DNA of 40,959 bases from positions 1 to 40,959 of the forward strand of contig CAYVEB010000015.1 of NCBI GenBank assembly GCA_964450645.1, read 5' to 3'. This document shows positions 24,540-32,164 of the stretch, one piece after another (positions within the stretch are counted from its first letter, which is position 1; each line of letters starts with the position of its first letter). The DNA is from JAKSPM01 sp964450645. GTDB taxonomy: Bacteria > Bacillota > Clostridia > Oscillospirales > Oscillospiraceae. Both the position numbers and the translations under genes were made by a program. The notes under the pieces were generated by a model that saw nothing but the letters and a program-made list of their open reading frames with translations, was not told the origin of the DNA and searched no databases.

Positions 24540-25255
24540 CCGATCTGCCCCATCCCACAACTATCCGCAGAACCGTCGCATTTTCCCGCGCAATTCTGGA
24601 GAAAACGGCGAAGGTGGAGGATGTCACTGCAATTTATGCAGATTCTTGCAGAGAAGTGGAAGAAATTCTTCAAAAAAGCGCCATTCCGGTGCTTGCGGAT
24701 CCTCCATGCGCGTGCCGCCAGGAGCTGCGCCCGGATGCGTTGGTCGACGCAATCCTGGCCAAGCGGAACTTAGGCACGCGGATCACCGACGCGCCGGTGG
24801 TCGTTGCCGTCGGCCCGGGTTTTTGCGCCGGGCGGGACTGTCACGCGGTGGTGGAAACGATGCGCGGCCATTACCTGGGCAGGGTCATCCTCCACGGGGA
24901 GCCGATTCCAAACACCAATACCCCCGGCAACATCGGCGGCTATACCACGGAACGCGTCCTGCGCGCGCCGTGCGGCGGCGTGTTCCACCCTGTTCTGGAC
25001 ATCGGCGCGCAGGTACACGCCGGCGAAGTGGCGGGCACGGTCGACACAACGCCCATGCTGTGTACCATCGACGGCACCTTGCGCGGAATTTTGCCGGACA
25101 ACACGCCGGTCTTCGCCGGCATGAAAAGCGGCGACATCGATCCCCGCTGCCAGCTTGCCCACTGTTTCTGCGCCTCGGACAAGGCTCTGGCTGTGGGAGG
25201 CGGCGTATTGGAGGCGCTGCTGGCCTTGACCGGTGCCCTCCGGGTAAAAAATTAG
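24455..25255 (+). CDS. yqeB: YqeB, selenium-dependent molybdenum hydroxylase system protein (EF2563 family)
   Basis: A 266-residue protein with an N-terminal dinucleotide-type fold (VLIRGAGDIATGVALRLHRAG, then VVMTDLPHPTTIRR) and the family segments VVAVGPGFCAGRDCHAVVETMRG, GEPIPNTNTPGNIGGYTTERVL and MKSGDIDPR. YqeB genes accompany selenium-dependent xanthine dehydrogenase-like and purine hydroxylases, in maturation of the Se-Mo centre; mechanism unknown. The frame is open far upstream, but the ATG at 24455, behind AAAGGAGGAATTG, gives the family start. No hydroxylase structural gene is in the window. Confidence 0.9.
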   Translation: MLVLIRGAGDIATGVALRLHRAGIQVVMTDLPHPTTIRRTVAFSRAILEKTAKVEDVTAIYADSCREVEEILQKSAIPVLADPPCACRQELRPDALVDAILAKRNLGTRITDAPVVVAVGPGFCAGRDCHAVVETMRGHYLGRVILHGEPIPNTNTPGNIGGYTTERVLRAPCGGVFHPVLDIGAQVHAGEVAGTVDTTPMLCTIDGTLRGILPDNTPVFAGMKSGDIDPRCQLAHCFCASDKALAVGGGVLEALLALTGALRVKN

Positions 25256-25285
25256 CAAAATCTTTTTAAATATTGCAAAAAGTGA

Positions 25286-25314
25286 TTGACAAGCTGTAAA
25301 AAGCAAAGTATAAT
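25286..25314 (+). promoter_or_regulatory. consensus promoter for rpmF
   Basis: Perfect TTGACA (25286-25291), 17 bases, perfect TATAAT (25309-25314). This is the best promoter match in the window, starting a leader of about 145 bases. Confidence 0.92.
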
Positions 25315-25320
25315 ATTTTT

Positions 25321-25455
25321 CGCGTGACTTTGGTTCTGTTCCGAAGTCTTCCAATTGCCGGAAGACCGGCTCGGCGTGTTCCACATGCCGCTGTAATGGT
25401 ACCTTTGCTGCCAACTGGCAGTTGTTGGCTGATAGGAACGCATTTCATCCAAGGA
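25321..25455 (+). promoter_or_regulatory. multi-hairpin rpmF leader
   Basis: The leader can form GACTTTGG (25326-25333) with CCGAAGTC (25341-25348), or the overlapping TCTTCC (25347-25352) with GGAAGA (25360-25365). CGGCGTG...CACATGCCG (about 25372-25390) follows, then GCCAAC (25410-25415) with GTTGGC (25424-25429). Successive and partly exclusive stems before a ribosomal protein gene suggest autoregulation. I know no named family that fits. Confidence 0.45.
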
Positions 25456-25465
25456 GGTGTCACCC

Positions 25466-25651
25466 ATGGCTGTCCCTAAGAGTAAAGTATCCAAGGCAAG
25501 ACGCGATAAAAGGCGCAATTCCCATTGGAAGCTGGCTGTTCCCGGCTTGGTCGCCTGTCCTAAATGCGGCGCGCCGCGCCTGCCCCACCGCGCCTGCAAG
25601 GCTTGCGGCACCTATAATGGCCGCGAGGTTCTCGTTGTCGACGCGGAATGA
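25466..25651 (+). CDS. rpmF: 50S ribosomal protein L32
   Basis: A 61-residue ribosomal protein with the family start MAVPKSKVSKARRDKRRN and a zinc ribbon, CPKC...HRACKAC (CxxC, then CxxC), so it is the zinc-binding form. GGAGG lies about 8 bases before the ATG at 25466; a GTG three codons earlier is part of the spacer. In many bacteria a DUF177/YceD gene lies directly upstream; here its place is taken by a long structured leader. Confidence 0.96.
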   Translation: MAVPKSKVSKARRDKRRNSHWKLAVPGLVACPKCGAPRLPHRACKACGTYNGREVLVVDAE

Positions 25652-25667
25652 TTCCCATATGCCGTTC

Positions 25668-25696
25668 AGCCGCAGCATCTTTGCTGCGGCTTTGTG
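25668..25696 (+). terminator. hairpin after rpmF
   Basis: AGCCGCAGCA (25668-25677) pairs perfectly with TGCTGCGGCT (25682-25691) over TCTT. The T-tract is short (TTGTG). It lies 17 bases past the stop. Confidence 0.7.
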
Positions 25697-25743
25697 CTGT
25701 GTTGGCCTTGGCGTTTTTGAGGCATGCTCTGCGGCGGCGGTTG

Positions 25744-25752
25744 TGGTATACT
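25744..25752 (+). promoter_or_regulatory. possible extended -10 promoter for the rRNA methyltransferase
   Basis: TGG followed by TATACT (25747-25752), about 40 bases before the ATG. No good -35 is visible. Confidence 0.35.
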
Positions 25753-25791
25753 GGATAAAAAAGACGATATTGGACAAACGGGAGAATCCAT

Positions 25792-26970
25792 ATGCAATAC
25801 GGACAGGTTTGCCTGCGCAGGGGCGAGGAGCAGGACGTGCGCGCCGGAAGCCCCTGGATTTTTGACAACGAAATCGACTGGGCGGACGATCGCTGCCAGG
25901 ACGGCGGGATCGTCGAAATTCTAGACAGCCGCCTGCGGTTTCTGGCCCTGGGCTTTTTTAACAGCCGCTCTAAAATCTGCGTCCGCGTCCTCACGCGAAA
26001 CCGGGAGGAGCAAATCGGCCCGGAATGGATCCGCGGCCGGATCCTCTCCGCCTGGCAGTATCGGCAAGCGCTCGGTTTTTCAGACGCCTGCCGGGTCGTA
26101 TTCGGCGAATCGGATCAGCTTCCCGGCCTGACCGTGGATAAGTTCGGAGCGTACCTGTCCTTCCAAATCGTCAGCCTTGGAATGGAGCAGTGGAAGCCGG
26201 CGGTGATCGACTGCCTGGCGGAAATCTTCCGCCCCAAGGGCATCTATGAGCGCGACGACGTGCCGGTGCGGGAAAAGGAAGGACTGGCCCAACAAACCGG
26301 CTGCGTCTATGGCCAGGTTCCGCCCCTGGTGGAGATTCAGGAGCACGACGCGAAAATGCTGGTGGACATCCCCCACGGGCAAAAAACCGGCCACTTTTTG
26401 GATCAGCAAGAAAATCGCGGCCGTCTGCGGCCCTATGTGGCCGGGCGGACGGTGCTGGATCTGTGCTGCTGCACGGGCGGCTTTTCCGTCCACGCGGCGC
26501 TGTACGGCGCGGCGCGGGTGGAGGCCGTGGACGTGTCGGCGGACGCGCTGGCCTTCGTGGCGCAAAACGCCGCCCTCAACGGCGTTGCCGACCGTATTCG
26601 CACCACACGCGCCAATGTGTTTGATCTGGCCAAGAACTATTCCGACCAGGGCAAGCAGTTTGGCGCCGTCATCTGTGACCCGCCTGCGTTTGCCAAGAGC
26701 AAAAAGTCGCTGGATGGCGCCTATCGCGGATATAAAGAGCTGAATCTGCGGTGTATGAAGATGGTGCAGCCGGGCGGCTATCTGCTGACCTGCTCGTGCA
26801 GCCAGTTTATGACGCCGGAACTGTTCTTGCAAATGCTCCGCCAGGCCGCCGCGGACAGCGGCCGCCGGGTACGGCTGATCGAACCGCTCATGCAAAGCCG
26901 CGACCACCCCGCAAGCCTGCTCGCCGGGCAGTCGCTGTATCTGAAAGGCGCGATTTTACACGTGCTGTAG
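25792..26970 (+). CDS. class I SAM-dependent rRNA methyltransferase (RlmI/YwbD type)
   Basis: A 392-residue methyltransferase with an N-terminal PUA-like domain (GSPWIFDNEIDW...; first 70 residues), a middle domain and a C-terminal Rossmann methyltransferase domain. SAM-binding motif I is LDLCCCTGGFSVHAAL and the catalytic motif IV is CDPPAFAKSK. The closing segment LLTCSCSQFM carries the second conserved cysteine region. This architecture is that of RlmI, which makes m5C in 23S rRNA; the exact target base is not certain here. Its last 15 bases overlap the end of the convergent VanZ gene. Confidence 0.9.
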   Translation: MQYGQVCLRRGEEQDVRAGSPWIFDNEIDWADDRCQDGGIVEILDSRLRFLALGFFNSRSKICVRVLTRNREEQIGPEWIRGRILSAWQYRQALGFSDACRVVFGESDQLPGLTVDKFGAYLSFQIVSLGMEQWKPAVIDCLAEIFRPKGIYERDDVPVREKEGLAQQTGCVYGQVPPLVEIQEHDAKMLVDIPHGQKTGHFLDQQENRGRLRPYVAGRTVLDLCCCTGGFSVHAALYGAARVEAVDVSADALAFVAQNAALNGVADRIRTTRANVFDLAKNYSDQGKQFGAVICDPPAFAKSKKSLDGAYRGYKELNLRCMKMVQPGGYLLTCSCSQFMTPELFLQMLRQAAADSGRRVRLIEPLMQSRDHPASLLAGQSLYLKGAILHVL

Positions 26971-27405
26971 CCGCCAAAGGCCATAGCCGATCGCGCTGCC
27001 CGCCACATTGAACAGCAGATCGTCCACATCCAAGGACCCCAGCGTGGTCACCAGCTGGACAAGCTCGACCACGCAGATCAGCCCGGTCACGGTCAGCAGA
27101 CACTTCCAAAACCGCCGCTGTCCGCGCCACAAGCTGGGCAAAAACGAACCCAGGGGCACAAAAAGCAGCAAATTTCCGCCCAGATTTTTGACCGCGAACC
27201 AGATCAGGGATGTGTCGCCGTACCGCTCGGCGCGGTACCGCGCCGCCCAGAGCATTTGGCGGACGGTATGCAGCGGCAGCAGGTTGATATGCCATTTTAA
27301 ATTTTCCAAATAGTCTGCGCCGGAATACCAGCTCCTCCGCCCAAACAGCAGCAGGAACAGCATGACGGCACAGTAGACCGCAAACAGCCGCTTTTTCCGA
27401 CTCAT
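26956..27405 (-). CDS. VanZ family membrane protein
   Basis: A 149-residue integral membrane protein with about four helices (LFAVYCAVMLFLLLF; NLGGNLLLFVPLGSFLP; CLLTVTGLICVVELVQL; VAGSAIGYGLW). The VanZ signatures NL..NLLLFVPLG, E..QL and DVDDLLFN..G are present. Family members are linked to teicoplanin resistance (VanZ) or have unknown roles in cell-envelope biology. The start at 27405 gives the usual MSRKKRLF opening but lacks a clear ribosome-binding site. The frame is open to 27498 and a GTG start between is possible. Confidence 0.85.
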   Translation of the reverse strand: MSRKKRLFAVYCAVMLFLLLFGRRSWYSGADYLENLKWHINLLPLHTVRQMLWAARYRAERYGDTSLIWFAVKNLGGNLLLFVPLGSFLPSLWRGQRRFWKCLLTVTGLICVVELVQLVTTLGSLDVDDLLFNVAGSAIGYGLWRLQHV

Positions 27406-27498
27406 GACACGTTCCCGGCCGCGCGGCGTGATCTTGTTTTCATAGGACACCCCACACTGTATTGTTATACGCAAACGATTTTCATGCGTACTGAACAA

Positions 27499-27805
27499 AA
27501 CGCCAGCCTAAAAAGCCGTGGCTTTTCAAGCACATTGGTTCGGTTCTGGCGCAGGGGTTCCGGATGCTTATATCCAAAACCCCTGCACTTGGCCATTGGA
27601 ACAATGGCGCAATTTTATCGATTTGGCCATTCATGCCGGATTGATAGAATTCGCGGCATATGCGCGCAAATAAAGCGCCAAGCGGTTTATTCAGCAGCCC
27701 TTGCAGACCTTATTATACACCCTCTTAGAATCCAAACGCAAGCATTACACGGGCAATATTTGCTGCGAAATGGATCGACATTTTAAAAATAAAGGAGAAA
27801 ATTGT
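27499..27805. other. intergenic region between VanZ and the Nudix gene
   Basis: About 300 bases without a gene I recognise. It contains short inverted repeats, for example AAAAGCC-GT-GGCTTTT near 27511-27528 and CCATT...AATGG near 27593-27607. I see no convincing promoter box pair. Confidence 0.4.
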
Positions 27806-28327
27806 ATGCGATTTCAGTATTGTCCGAATTGCGGAAGCCGGTTGGAACTGCGGGAGATTGGCGACGAGGGAAAGGTCCCCTACTGCGTAAAATGTGAGCA
27901 GCCCTGGTTTGACATGTTCCCCTCGTGCATCATCGTCCTGGTCGTCAACGAGTATGACGAGGCGCTGCTGCTGCGGCAGGACTACATGTCCACCCAGTAC
28001 CGCACGCTGGTTTCCGGGTATATGAAGCCAGGCGAGTCCGCTGAGGAGGCCACCCGGCGGGAGGTTGCGGAGGAAGTCGGCATCCAGCTCGACGGGCTGG
28101 AATTAATTGGAACGTACTGGTTTGGCCGGAAGGACATGCTGATGATCGGCTTTCTCGCAAGTGCCAGAAAAGTTGAGCCGAAGCTGTCCGTTGAGGTGGA
28201 CGACGCGAGATGGATTCCCGTCGAAGAGGCGATCGCTCTGGTCCATCCCAAGGCGCCGGGCAGCGTGGCCTATCTCCTGCTGGAAGAATATCTCAACCGC
28301 AAACACGCCCAAACCAAGGGCCGCTGA
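27806..28327 (+). CDS. Nudix hydrolase with zinc ribbon, NudC-like
   Basis: A 173-residue protein joining a small zinc ribbon (Cys6, Cys9, Cys27, Cys30) to a Nudix domain. The Nudix box is complete, residues 71-93: G(5)E(7)REVAEEVG. Such proteins resemble the C-terminal part of NADH pyrophosphatase/RNA-decapping NudC. The YWFGRKDMLMIGF segment is close to, but not identical with, the NudC substrate motif, so the substrate is open. The frame runs upstream to 27701, but AAAGGAGAAAATTGT places the start at 27806. It is followed 21 bases later by an M28 peptidase gene. Confidence 0.9.
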   Translation: MRFQYCPNCGSRLELREIGDEGKVPYCVKCEQPWFDMFPSCIIVLVVNEYDEALLLRQDYMSTQYRTLVSGYMKPGESAEEATRREVAEEVGIQLDGLELIGTYWFGRKDMLMIGFLASARKVEPKLSVEVDDARWIPVEEAIALVHPKAPGSVAYLLLEEYLNRKHAQTKGR

Positions 28328-28348
28328 CATATGGACGGAGGAAAGCAA

Positions 28349-29566
28349 ATGGACATTCAACAGATTTTCGCGGATACCGCTTATGTTCGCACCGGCGGCA
28401 GCGCCGGGGAACTGCGCTGCGCCAACTATTTCATCGATTGCTGCCAAAAGATGGGGCTGCGGGCCGCGCTGGAACCGTTTCCGGTGGCGATGGCCACGGT
28501 GCGCAAGGCGCGTTTCTGGGCCGACGGCGTCAGCGTCCCCTGCGAGGGGTATCTGTGCGCAGGCAGCAGCGAGGTGGAAGCGCCGCTCTACTATCTGCGC
28601 AGCACCGACCCCTATTCCCTGTCCCAGTGCAAGGGCGCCATTGTCCTGATCGACGGATACCTAGGCTACTGGATCTATCAGGACCTGCTGGAAAACGGCG
28701 CGGTGGGCTTTGTCACCTACGACGGGGACGCCAACTACGCCGACTGCGACATCGACCAGCGGGAACTGCGGGGATACGTCAGCCAGGGCCGCAAGCTCCC
28801 CGGTGTAAACATTAACGCAAAGTCCGCCATCGACCTGATCCGCCGCGGCGTCCGGACGGCCCGAATCGTGCTCGAACAGGACGAGTATGAAGGACAGTCG
28901 CAAAACGTGGTGTTGGAGCTGCCCGGTTCGTCCAAGGACACCATCGTCTTTACGGCCCACTATGATTCCACTTCCCTGTCGTCCGGCGCATACGACAATA
29001 TGTCCGGCAGCGTGGGCCTGCTGGCCATGGCCGAATATTTTGCCGCACAGCCCCACCGCTGCGCGCTGCGCTTTGTCTGGTGCGGCAGCGAAGAGCGGGG
29101 ACTGCTCGGCTCCAAGGCCTATGTGGCCGCCCACGAGAAGGAACTTCCCTCCTTTGTGCTGAACATCAATTTGGACATGATCGGCAGCGTCATGGGCAAA
29201 TTCATCGCCTGCTGCACCAGTGAAAAAGCGCTGGCCGACTACATCGCCTATTTTGCCGCCGAGCAGGGCTTTGGCATCCAGACCAGGCAGGGCGTGTATT
29301 CCAGCGATTCTACCCCTTTTGCCGATAAAGGCGTGCCAGCGGTTTCCTTTGCCCGCATCGCGCCGCACAACACGGCCACCATCCACAACCGCTACGATAC
29401 CGCCGCGCTGGTGGAGGAGAAGCAGATGCTCCAGGACATCGCGTTTGTTCGCCAGTTTGCCCAGCGCATGGCCTGCGGCGCAAGGTGCCCCGTGGCGCGC
29501 GAGATCCCGGAGGAAATGAAGGAAAAGCTGGATACTTATCTCAACCGCAAACGCGAAAAGAAATAA
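28349..29566 (+). CDS. M28 family zinc aminopeptidase-like protein
   Basis: A 405-residue putative metallopeptidase without signal peptide, so probably cytoplasmic. The C-terminal half has the M28 di-zinc ligands in order: HYDS, AYDN, CGSEERG (the EE pair), NINLDMIG, and the terminal His in APHNTATIHNRYD. The N-terminal half has an inserted PA-like segment (GAIVLIDGYLGYW..LLENGAVGFVTYDG). An ATG at 28331 is in frame, but GGAGGAAAGCAA favours 28349. The TAA stop coincides with the left end of a MITE copy, so the native 3' sequence may have been displaced. Confidence 0.9.
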   Translation: MDIQQIFADTAYVRTGGSAGELRCANYFIDCCQKMGLRAALEPFPVAMATVRKARFWADGVSVPCEGYLCAGSSEVEAPLYYLRSTDPYSLSQCKGAIVLIDGYLGYWIYQDLLENGAVGFVTYDGDANYADCDIDQRELRGYVSQGRKLPGVNINAKSAIDLIRRGVRTARIVLEQDEYEGQSQNVVLELPGSSKDTIVFTAHYDSTSLSSGAYDNMSGSVGLLAMAEYFAAQPHRCALRFVWCGSEERGLLGSKAYVAAHEKELPSFVLNINLDMIGSVMGKFIACCTSEKALADYIAYFAAEQGFGIQTRQGVYSSDSTPFADKGVPAVSFARIAPHNTATIHNRYDTAALVEEKQMLQDIAFVRQFAQRMACGARCPVAREIPEEMKEKLDTYLNRKREKK

Positions 29567-29738
29567 GGGAAACTTTGAATAAATTCGGCGTGTAGCTTGC
29601 ACAGTCAGATTTTTCGTCAGAGAAAGCAAAAGCCGCAGCGAACCCTTTGTGGATTCGCGAGGATTTTTGGGATGTATGACGGAAAAATGCAGGCAAGATG
29701 CGCGTAAGGCGTTAGCTGTGATTTGTTCAGAGCTTCCT
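29566..29738. mobile_element. MITE-like repeat, short copy
   Basis: A 173-base non-coding copy of the repeat at 14239-14526. The ends AGGGAAACTTTGAATAAATTC and GATTTGTTCAGAGCTTCCT are imperfect inverted repeats, and TAA lies at both borders (29564-29566 and about 29738-29740). Shared blocks with the long copy include GGCGTGTAGCTTGCA, AGTCAGATTTTTCGTCAGA and GTGATTTGTTCAGAG. It lacks the long copy's internal 115 bases. It begins exactly at the stop codon of the M28 peptidase gene. Confidence 0.75.
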
Positions 29739-29754
29739 AAGAAAATAGAAAATC

Positions 29755-29781
29755 AAGGCCACCGGCTTCCCCGATGGCCTT
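29755..29781 (+). terminator. hairpin downstream of the MITE
   Basis: AAGGCCA (29755-29761) pairs with TGGCCTT (29775-29781). Little T follows. It may be the original 3' hairpin of the peptidase operon, pushed away by the MITE. Confidence 0.45.
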
Positions 29782-29792
29782 CGGATTCAATG

Positions 29793-29838
29793 AGCCGCCC
29801 GGCGGACTGGTGATTGTCCATCGGGCGGTTGATTTTTG
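29793..29838 (+). terminator. second hairpin with T-run
   Basis: GCCGCCCG (29794-29801) pairs with CGGGCGGT (29822-29829), closing on a G-T pair, followed by TGATTTTTG. The loop is 20 bases. It lies between convergent transcription units; the rest of 29839-29982 shows nothing. Confidence 0.55.
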
Positions 29839-29982
29839 CGTTGTTATGCTTTTTTCCGGCCGTATGCGGCGCCTGCCGCCGGGCCTCAAATTGCGGGGAG
29901 TACAGCACACCCACCCTTTTGGCGCCTCTCAAGCGTCCCTGCGGCGCTCGGTCGGCGGAGTTTCCCCATGACGGCCGCGGGT

Positions 29983-30960
29983 TTACCCATTCGTCCCCGA
30001 CGGGAAATACTCCTCTACAAAGTCCACCTTGGAAACAGCAAACGTCCGCCCGTTGAGATAGGCAAGGATCCCCGCGTCCGTGGTAAAGGAAAAGCGAAGC
30101 TTATAGGAATACAGCGCCTGGAATTTTCGGGTATCGGTTTTTTGCAGCTTGCCGTACTTGCCGTCTCCCAGCAGCGGATGCCCCGCGTGGGCAAACTGCG
30201 CGCGAATCTGGTGCGTCCGGCCCGTGAGCAGCTCGCACTCCACCAAGGACAGGCCGCCGTTCGTCCGCAGCGTCCGGTAGCGCGTCACCGCCGTTTTCGC
30301 GCCCTTTCTCGGCGCGTCGGTCACGTACACACGGTTCTCCCTGGCGTCTTTAAACACATATCCCTTCAAAACGCCGTCCCTCGGCCGGATTGCGCCGTGG
30401 ATAACCGCCAAATAATACTTGTCCAGCTCCCGGTTCTTAATTTTTTGATTCATAATTCGCAGCGCCTCGGCATTTTTCGCGGCAATCACGATCCCGCCGG
30501 TGTTGCGGTCGATGCGGTTGCACAGAGCCGGCGCAAAGGCGTGTTCCCGGCAGGGCTGCCACTCCCCCTTTGCGTAGAGATACGCTTGAATTTGGTCGAT
30601 CAGCGTCTTGCCGTACTCCGCGCCCTCGTGGGGATGAACCGCCTGCCCGGGCCGCTTGTCCGCCAGAAGGATATTTTCATCCTCGTAGACCACGTGCAAT
30701 TTGGGCGTCTTCACCCTTAAATAGGCGTTTTCCACCTTGGGCTGATCGAAAAACTCGTCGCTGATATAAAGGTCGACGACGTCGCCCTCCCGCAGCCGGG
30801 TATCCCGCGCGGCGCGGGCGCCGTTGCGCTTGATTCTTTTCGTGCGAATGTATTTTTGCGCCAGCGCGGCGGGCAGCAAGGGTACGGATTTGGCCAAAAA
30901 ACGGTCCAGCCGCTGGCCGGCGTCGTTGGCTCCAATGGTAAAAGTTTTAATGGGTGCCAC
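29983..30960 (-). CDS. RluA family pseudouridine synthase
   Basis: Converts specific uridines in rRNA (RluC/RluD type) or tRNA to pseudouridine. An N-terminal S4-like domain (AGQRLDRFLAKSVPLL) precedes the catalytic domain with the aspartate motif NRIDRNTGGI (HRLDR.TSG in most members), YLAVIHG and LLTGRTHQIRAQFAHAGHPLLGD. Length is normal. The first codon here is GTG (30960), but GGGAGG overlaps it. The codon 8 bases after GGGAGG is ATT (30951), exactly where relatives have the initiating ATG (family start KTFTIGANDAG). The true start is therefore uncertain. Confidence 0.92.
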   Translation of the reverse strand: MAPIKTFTIGANDAGQRLDRFLAKSVPLLPAALAQKYIRTKRIKRNGARAARDTRLREGDVVDLYISDEFFDQPKVENAYLRVKTPKLHVVYEDENILLADKRPGQAVHPHEGAEYGKTLIDQIQAYLYAKGEWQPCREHAFAPALCNRIDRNTGGIVIAAKNAEALRIMNQKIKNRELDKYYLAVIHGAIRPRDGVLKGYVFKDARENRVYVTDAPRKGAKTAVTRYRTLRTNGGLSLVECELLTGRTHQIRAQFAHAGHPLLGDGKYGKLQKTDTRKFQALYSYKLRFSFTTDAGILAYLNGRTFAVSKVDFVEEYFPSGTNG

Positions 30961-30982
30961 CTCCCGGCTTGCAATTGTTTTT

Positions 30983-31011
30983 ATTTTATCATAATTTTCG
31001 TTTTGTGTAAA
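30983..31011 (-). promoter_or_regulatory. promoter for the pseudouridine synthase
   Basis: Minus-strand TTTACA (31006-31011), 17 bases, TAAAAT (30983-30988), about 22 bases before the start. Confidence 0.65.
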
Positions 31012-31029
31012 TGAAATTATGTTTTTTGG

Positions 31030-31058
31030 TTGAAGAATTGGGTAAAATGTGCTATAAT
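31030..31058 (+). promoter_or_regulatory. promoter of the COG0523-arc operon
   Basis: TTGAAG (31030-31035), 17 bases, perfect TATAAT (31053-31058), 37 bases before the first ATG. I saw no obvious Zur or ArgR operator, though the leader is AT-rich and could hide one. Confidence 0.8.
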
Positions 31059-31094
31059 GTATGAAAATTTATAAAATGGAATAGAAGGTGCCTT

Positions 31095-32153
31095 ATGACG
31101 TATATTGACATTTATTCCGGTTTCCTGGGCGCTGGAAAGACCACGCTGATCAAAAAAATGATTCAGGAAGCCTATGCCGGCCAGCAGCTCGTTCTAATCG
31201 AAAACGAATTTGGCGAAATCGGAATCGACGGCGGCTTTTTGCAGGAGGCCGGTATTCAAATTACGGAGATGAACTCCGGCTGCATCTGCTGCTCTCTGGT
31301 GGGCGACTTTGGAAAGGCCCTGGTTCAGGTCATCCGGGATTACACTCCGGACCGGATTTTGATTGAACCGTCCGGCGTGGGTAAGCTCTCCGACGTCATT
31401 GCCGCTGTGCAGAACGTGACCAACGACAACGTTCGCCTTGGCAATTTTACCACGGTGGTAGACGCCAACAAGTGCAAGCTATACAGCAAAAACTTTGGTG
31501 AATTTTTCAATAACCAGGTGGAAACGGCCGCGACCATCGTTCTCAGCCGTACGGGGAACATATCCCAGGCAAAGCTGGACGCCGCCATCGCCCTCCTGCG
31601 GGAACACAATGAAAAGGCCGTCATCATCACCACACCCTGGGATCAACTGACGGGCCGCCAGATTTTGGACGCGATGGAGCAAGAGCAGACCCTGGCCAAG
31701 GAGTTGGCGGAAATGGTCGCCCAGGCGCATCATGCCGAAGACGATGATGAATGTGACGACCCGGACTGTGGATGTCACCACCATCACGACCACGAACATG
31801 AACACGATCATCACCACGAGCACAACCATGACGACGAGCATGGCCATGCGCACGAGCATCATGACCACCATCACGCTGATGAAGTCTTCACCAGCTGGGG
31901 CCGTGAGACCGCCAAAAAATTCACCCGCGAGGAGCTGGAAACCGCTCTGGCTGCCCTGGATGGGCAAGAGGGCTACGGTGTGATCCTGCGGGCCAAGGGC
32001 ATTGTCGCCGGGACGGATGGCCAGTGGTTCCACTTTGACCACGTGCCCGGCGAGATCGACGTGCGCACCGGCGCCCCCGGCGTAACCGGCCGGCTCTGCG
32101 TGATCGGCTCTGAAATCCACGAGGACGCCATCAGTCGGCTGTTCGGCGTATAA
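31095..32153 (+). CDS. COG0523/CobW family GTPase with His-rich metal-binding segment
   Basis: A 352-residue G3E-class GTPase, the family of metal chaperones (zinc, cobalt, iron-nitrile hydratase activators). Walker A GFLGAGKTT (9-17) is followed by ENEFGEIGIDGGFL and the metal site CICC (63-66). Residues 212-260 form an Asp/His-rich run with more than 20 histidines and CDDPDCGCH. A C-terminal CobW_C domain follows (FTREELETALAAL to the end). The usual NKxD is replaced by SRTGN, as in some family members. It heads four closely spaced genes. Which metal it carries is unknown; zinc is the commonest for this domain plan. Confidence 0.9.
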   Translation: MTYIDIYSGFLGAGKTTLIKKMIQEAYAGQQLVLIENEFGEIGIDGGFLQEAGIQITEMNSGCICCSLVGDFGKALVQVIRDYTPDRILIEPSGVGKLSDVIAAVQNVTNDNVRLGNFTTVVDANKCKLYSKNFGEFFNNQVETAATIVLSRTGNISQAKLDAAIALLREHNEKAVIITTPWDQLTGRQILDAMEQEQTLAKELAEMVAQAHHAEDDDECDDPDCGCHHHHDHEHEHDHHHEHNHDDEHGHAHEHHDHHHADEVFTSWGRETAKKFTREELETALAALDGQEGYGVILRAKGIVAGTDGQWFHFDHVPGEIDVRTGAPGVTGRLCVIGSEIHEDAISRLFGV

Positions 32154-32164
32154 GGAGATCTGTC

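Noticed and set aside
27484..27786. 100-codon plus-strand frame before the Nudix gene
   Set aside because: No ribosome-binding site, no motif, and the Nudix gene has its own well-placed start at 27806.
31732..31897. Low-complexity CAC/GAC-rich tract as a possible tandem repeat or CRISPR-like array
   Set aside because: It is the coding sequence of the His/Asp-rich segment of the COG0523 GTPase; units are irregular and in frame.
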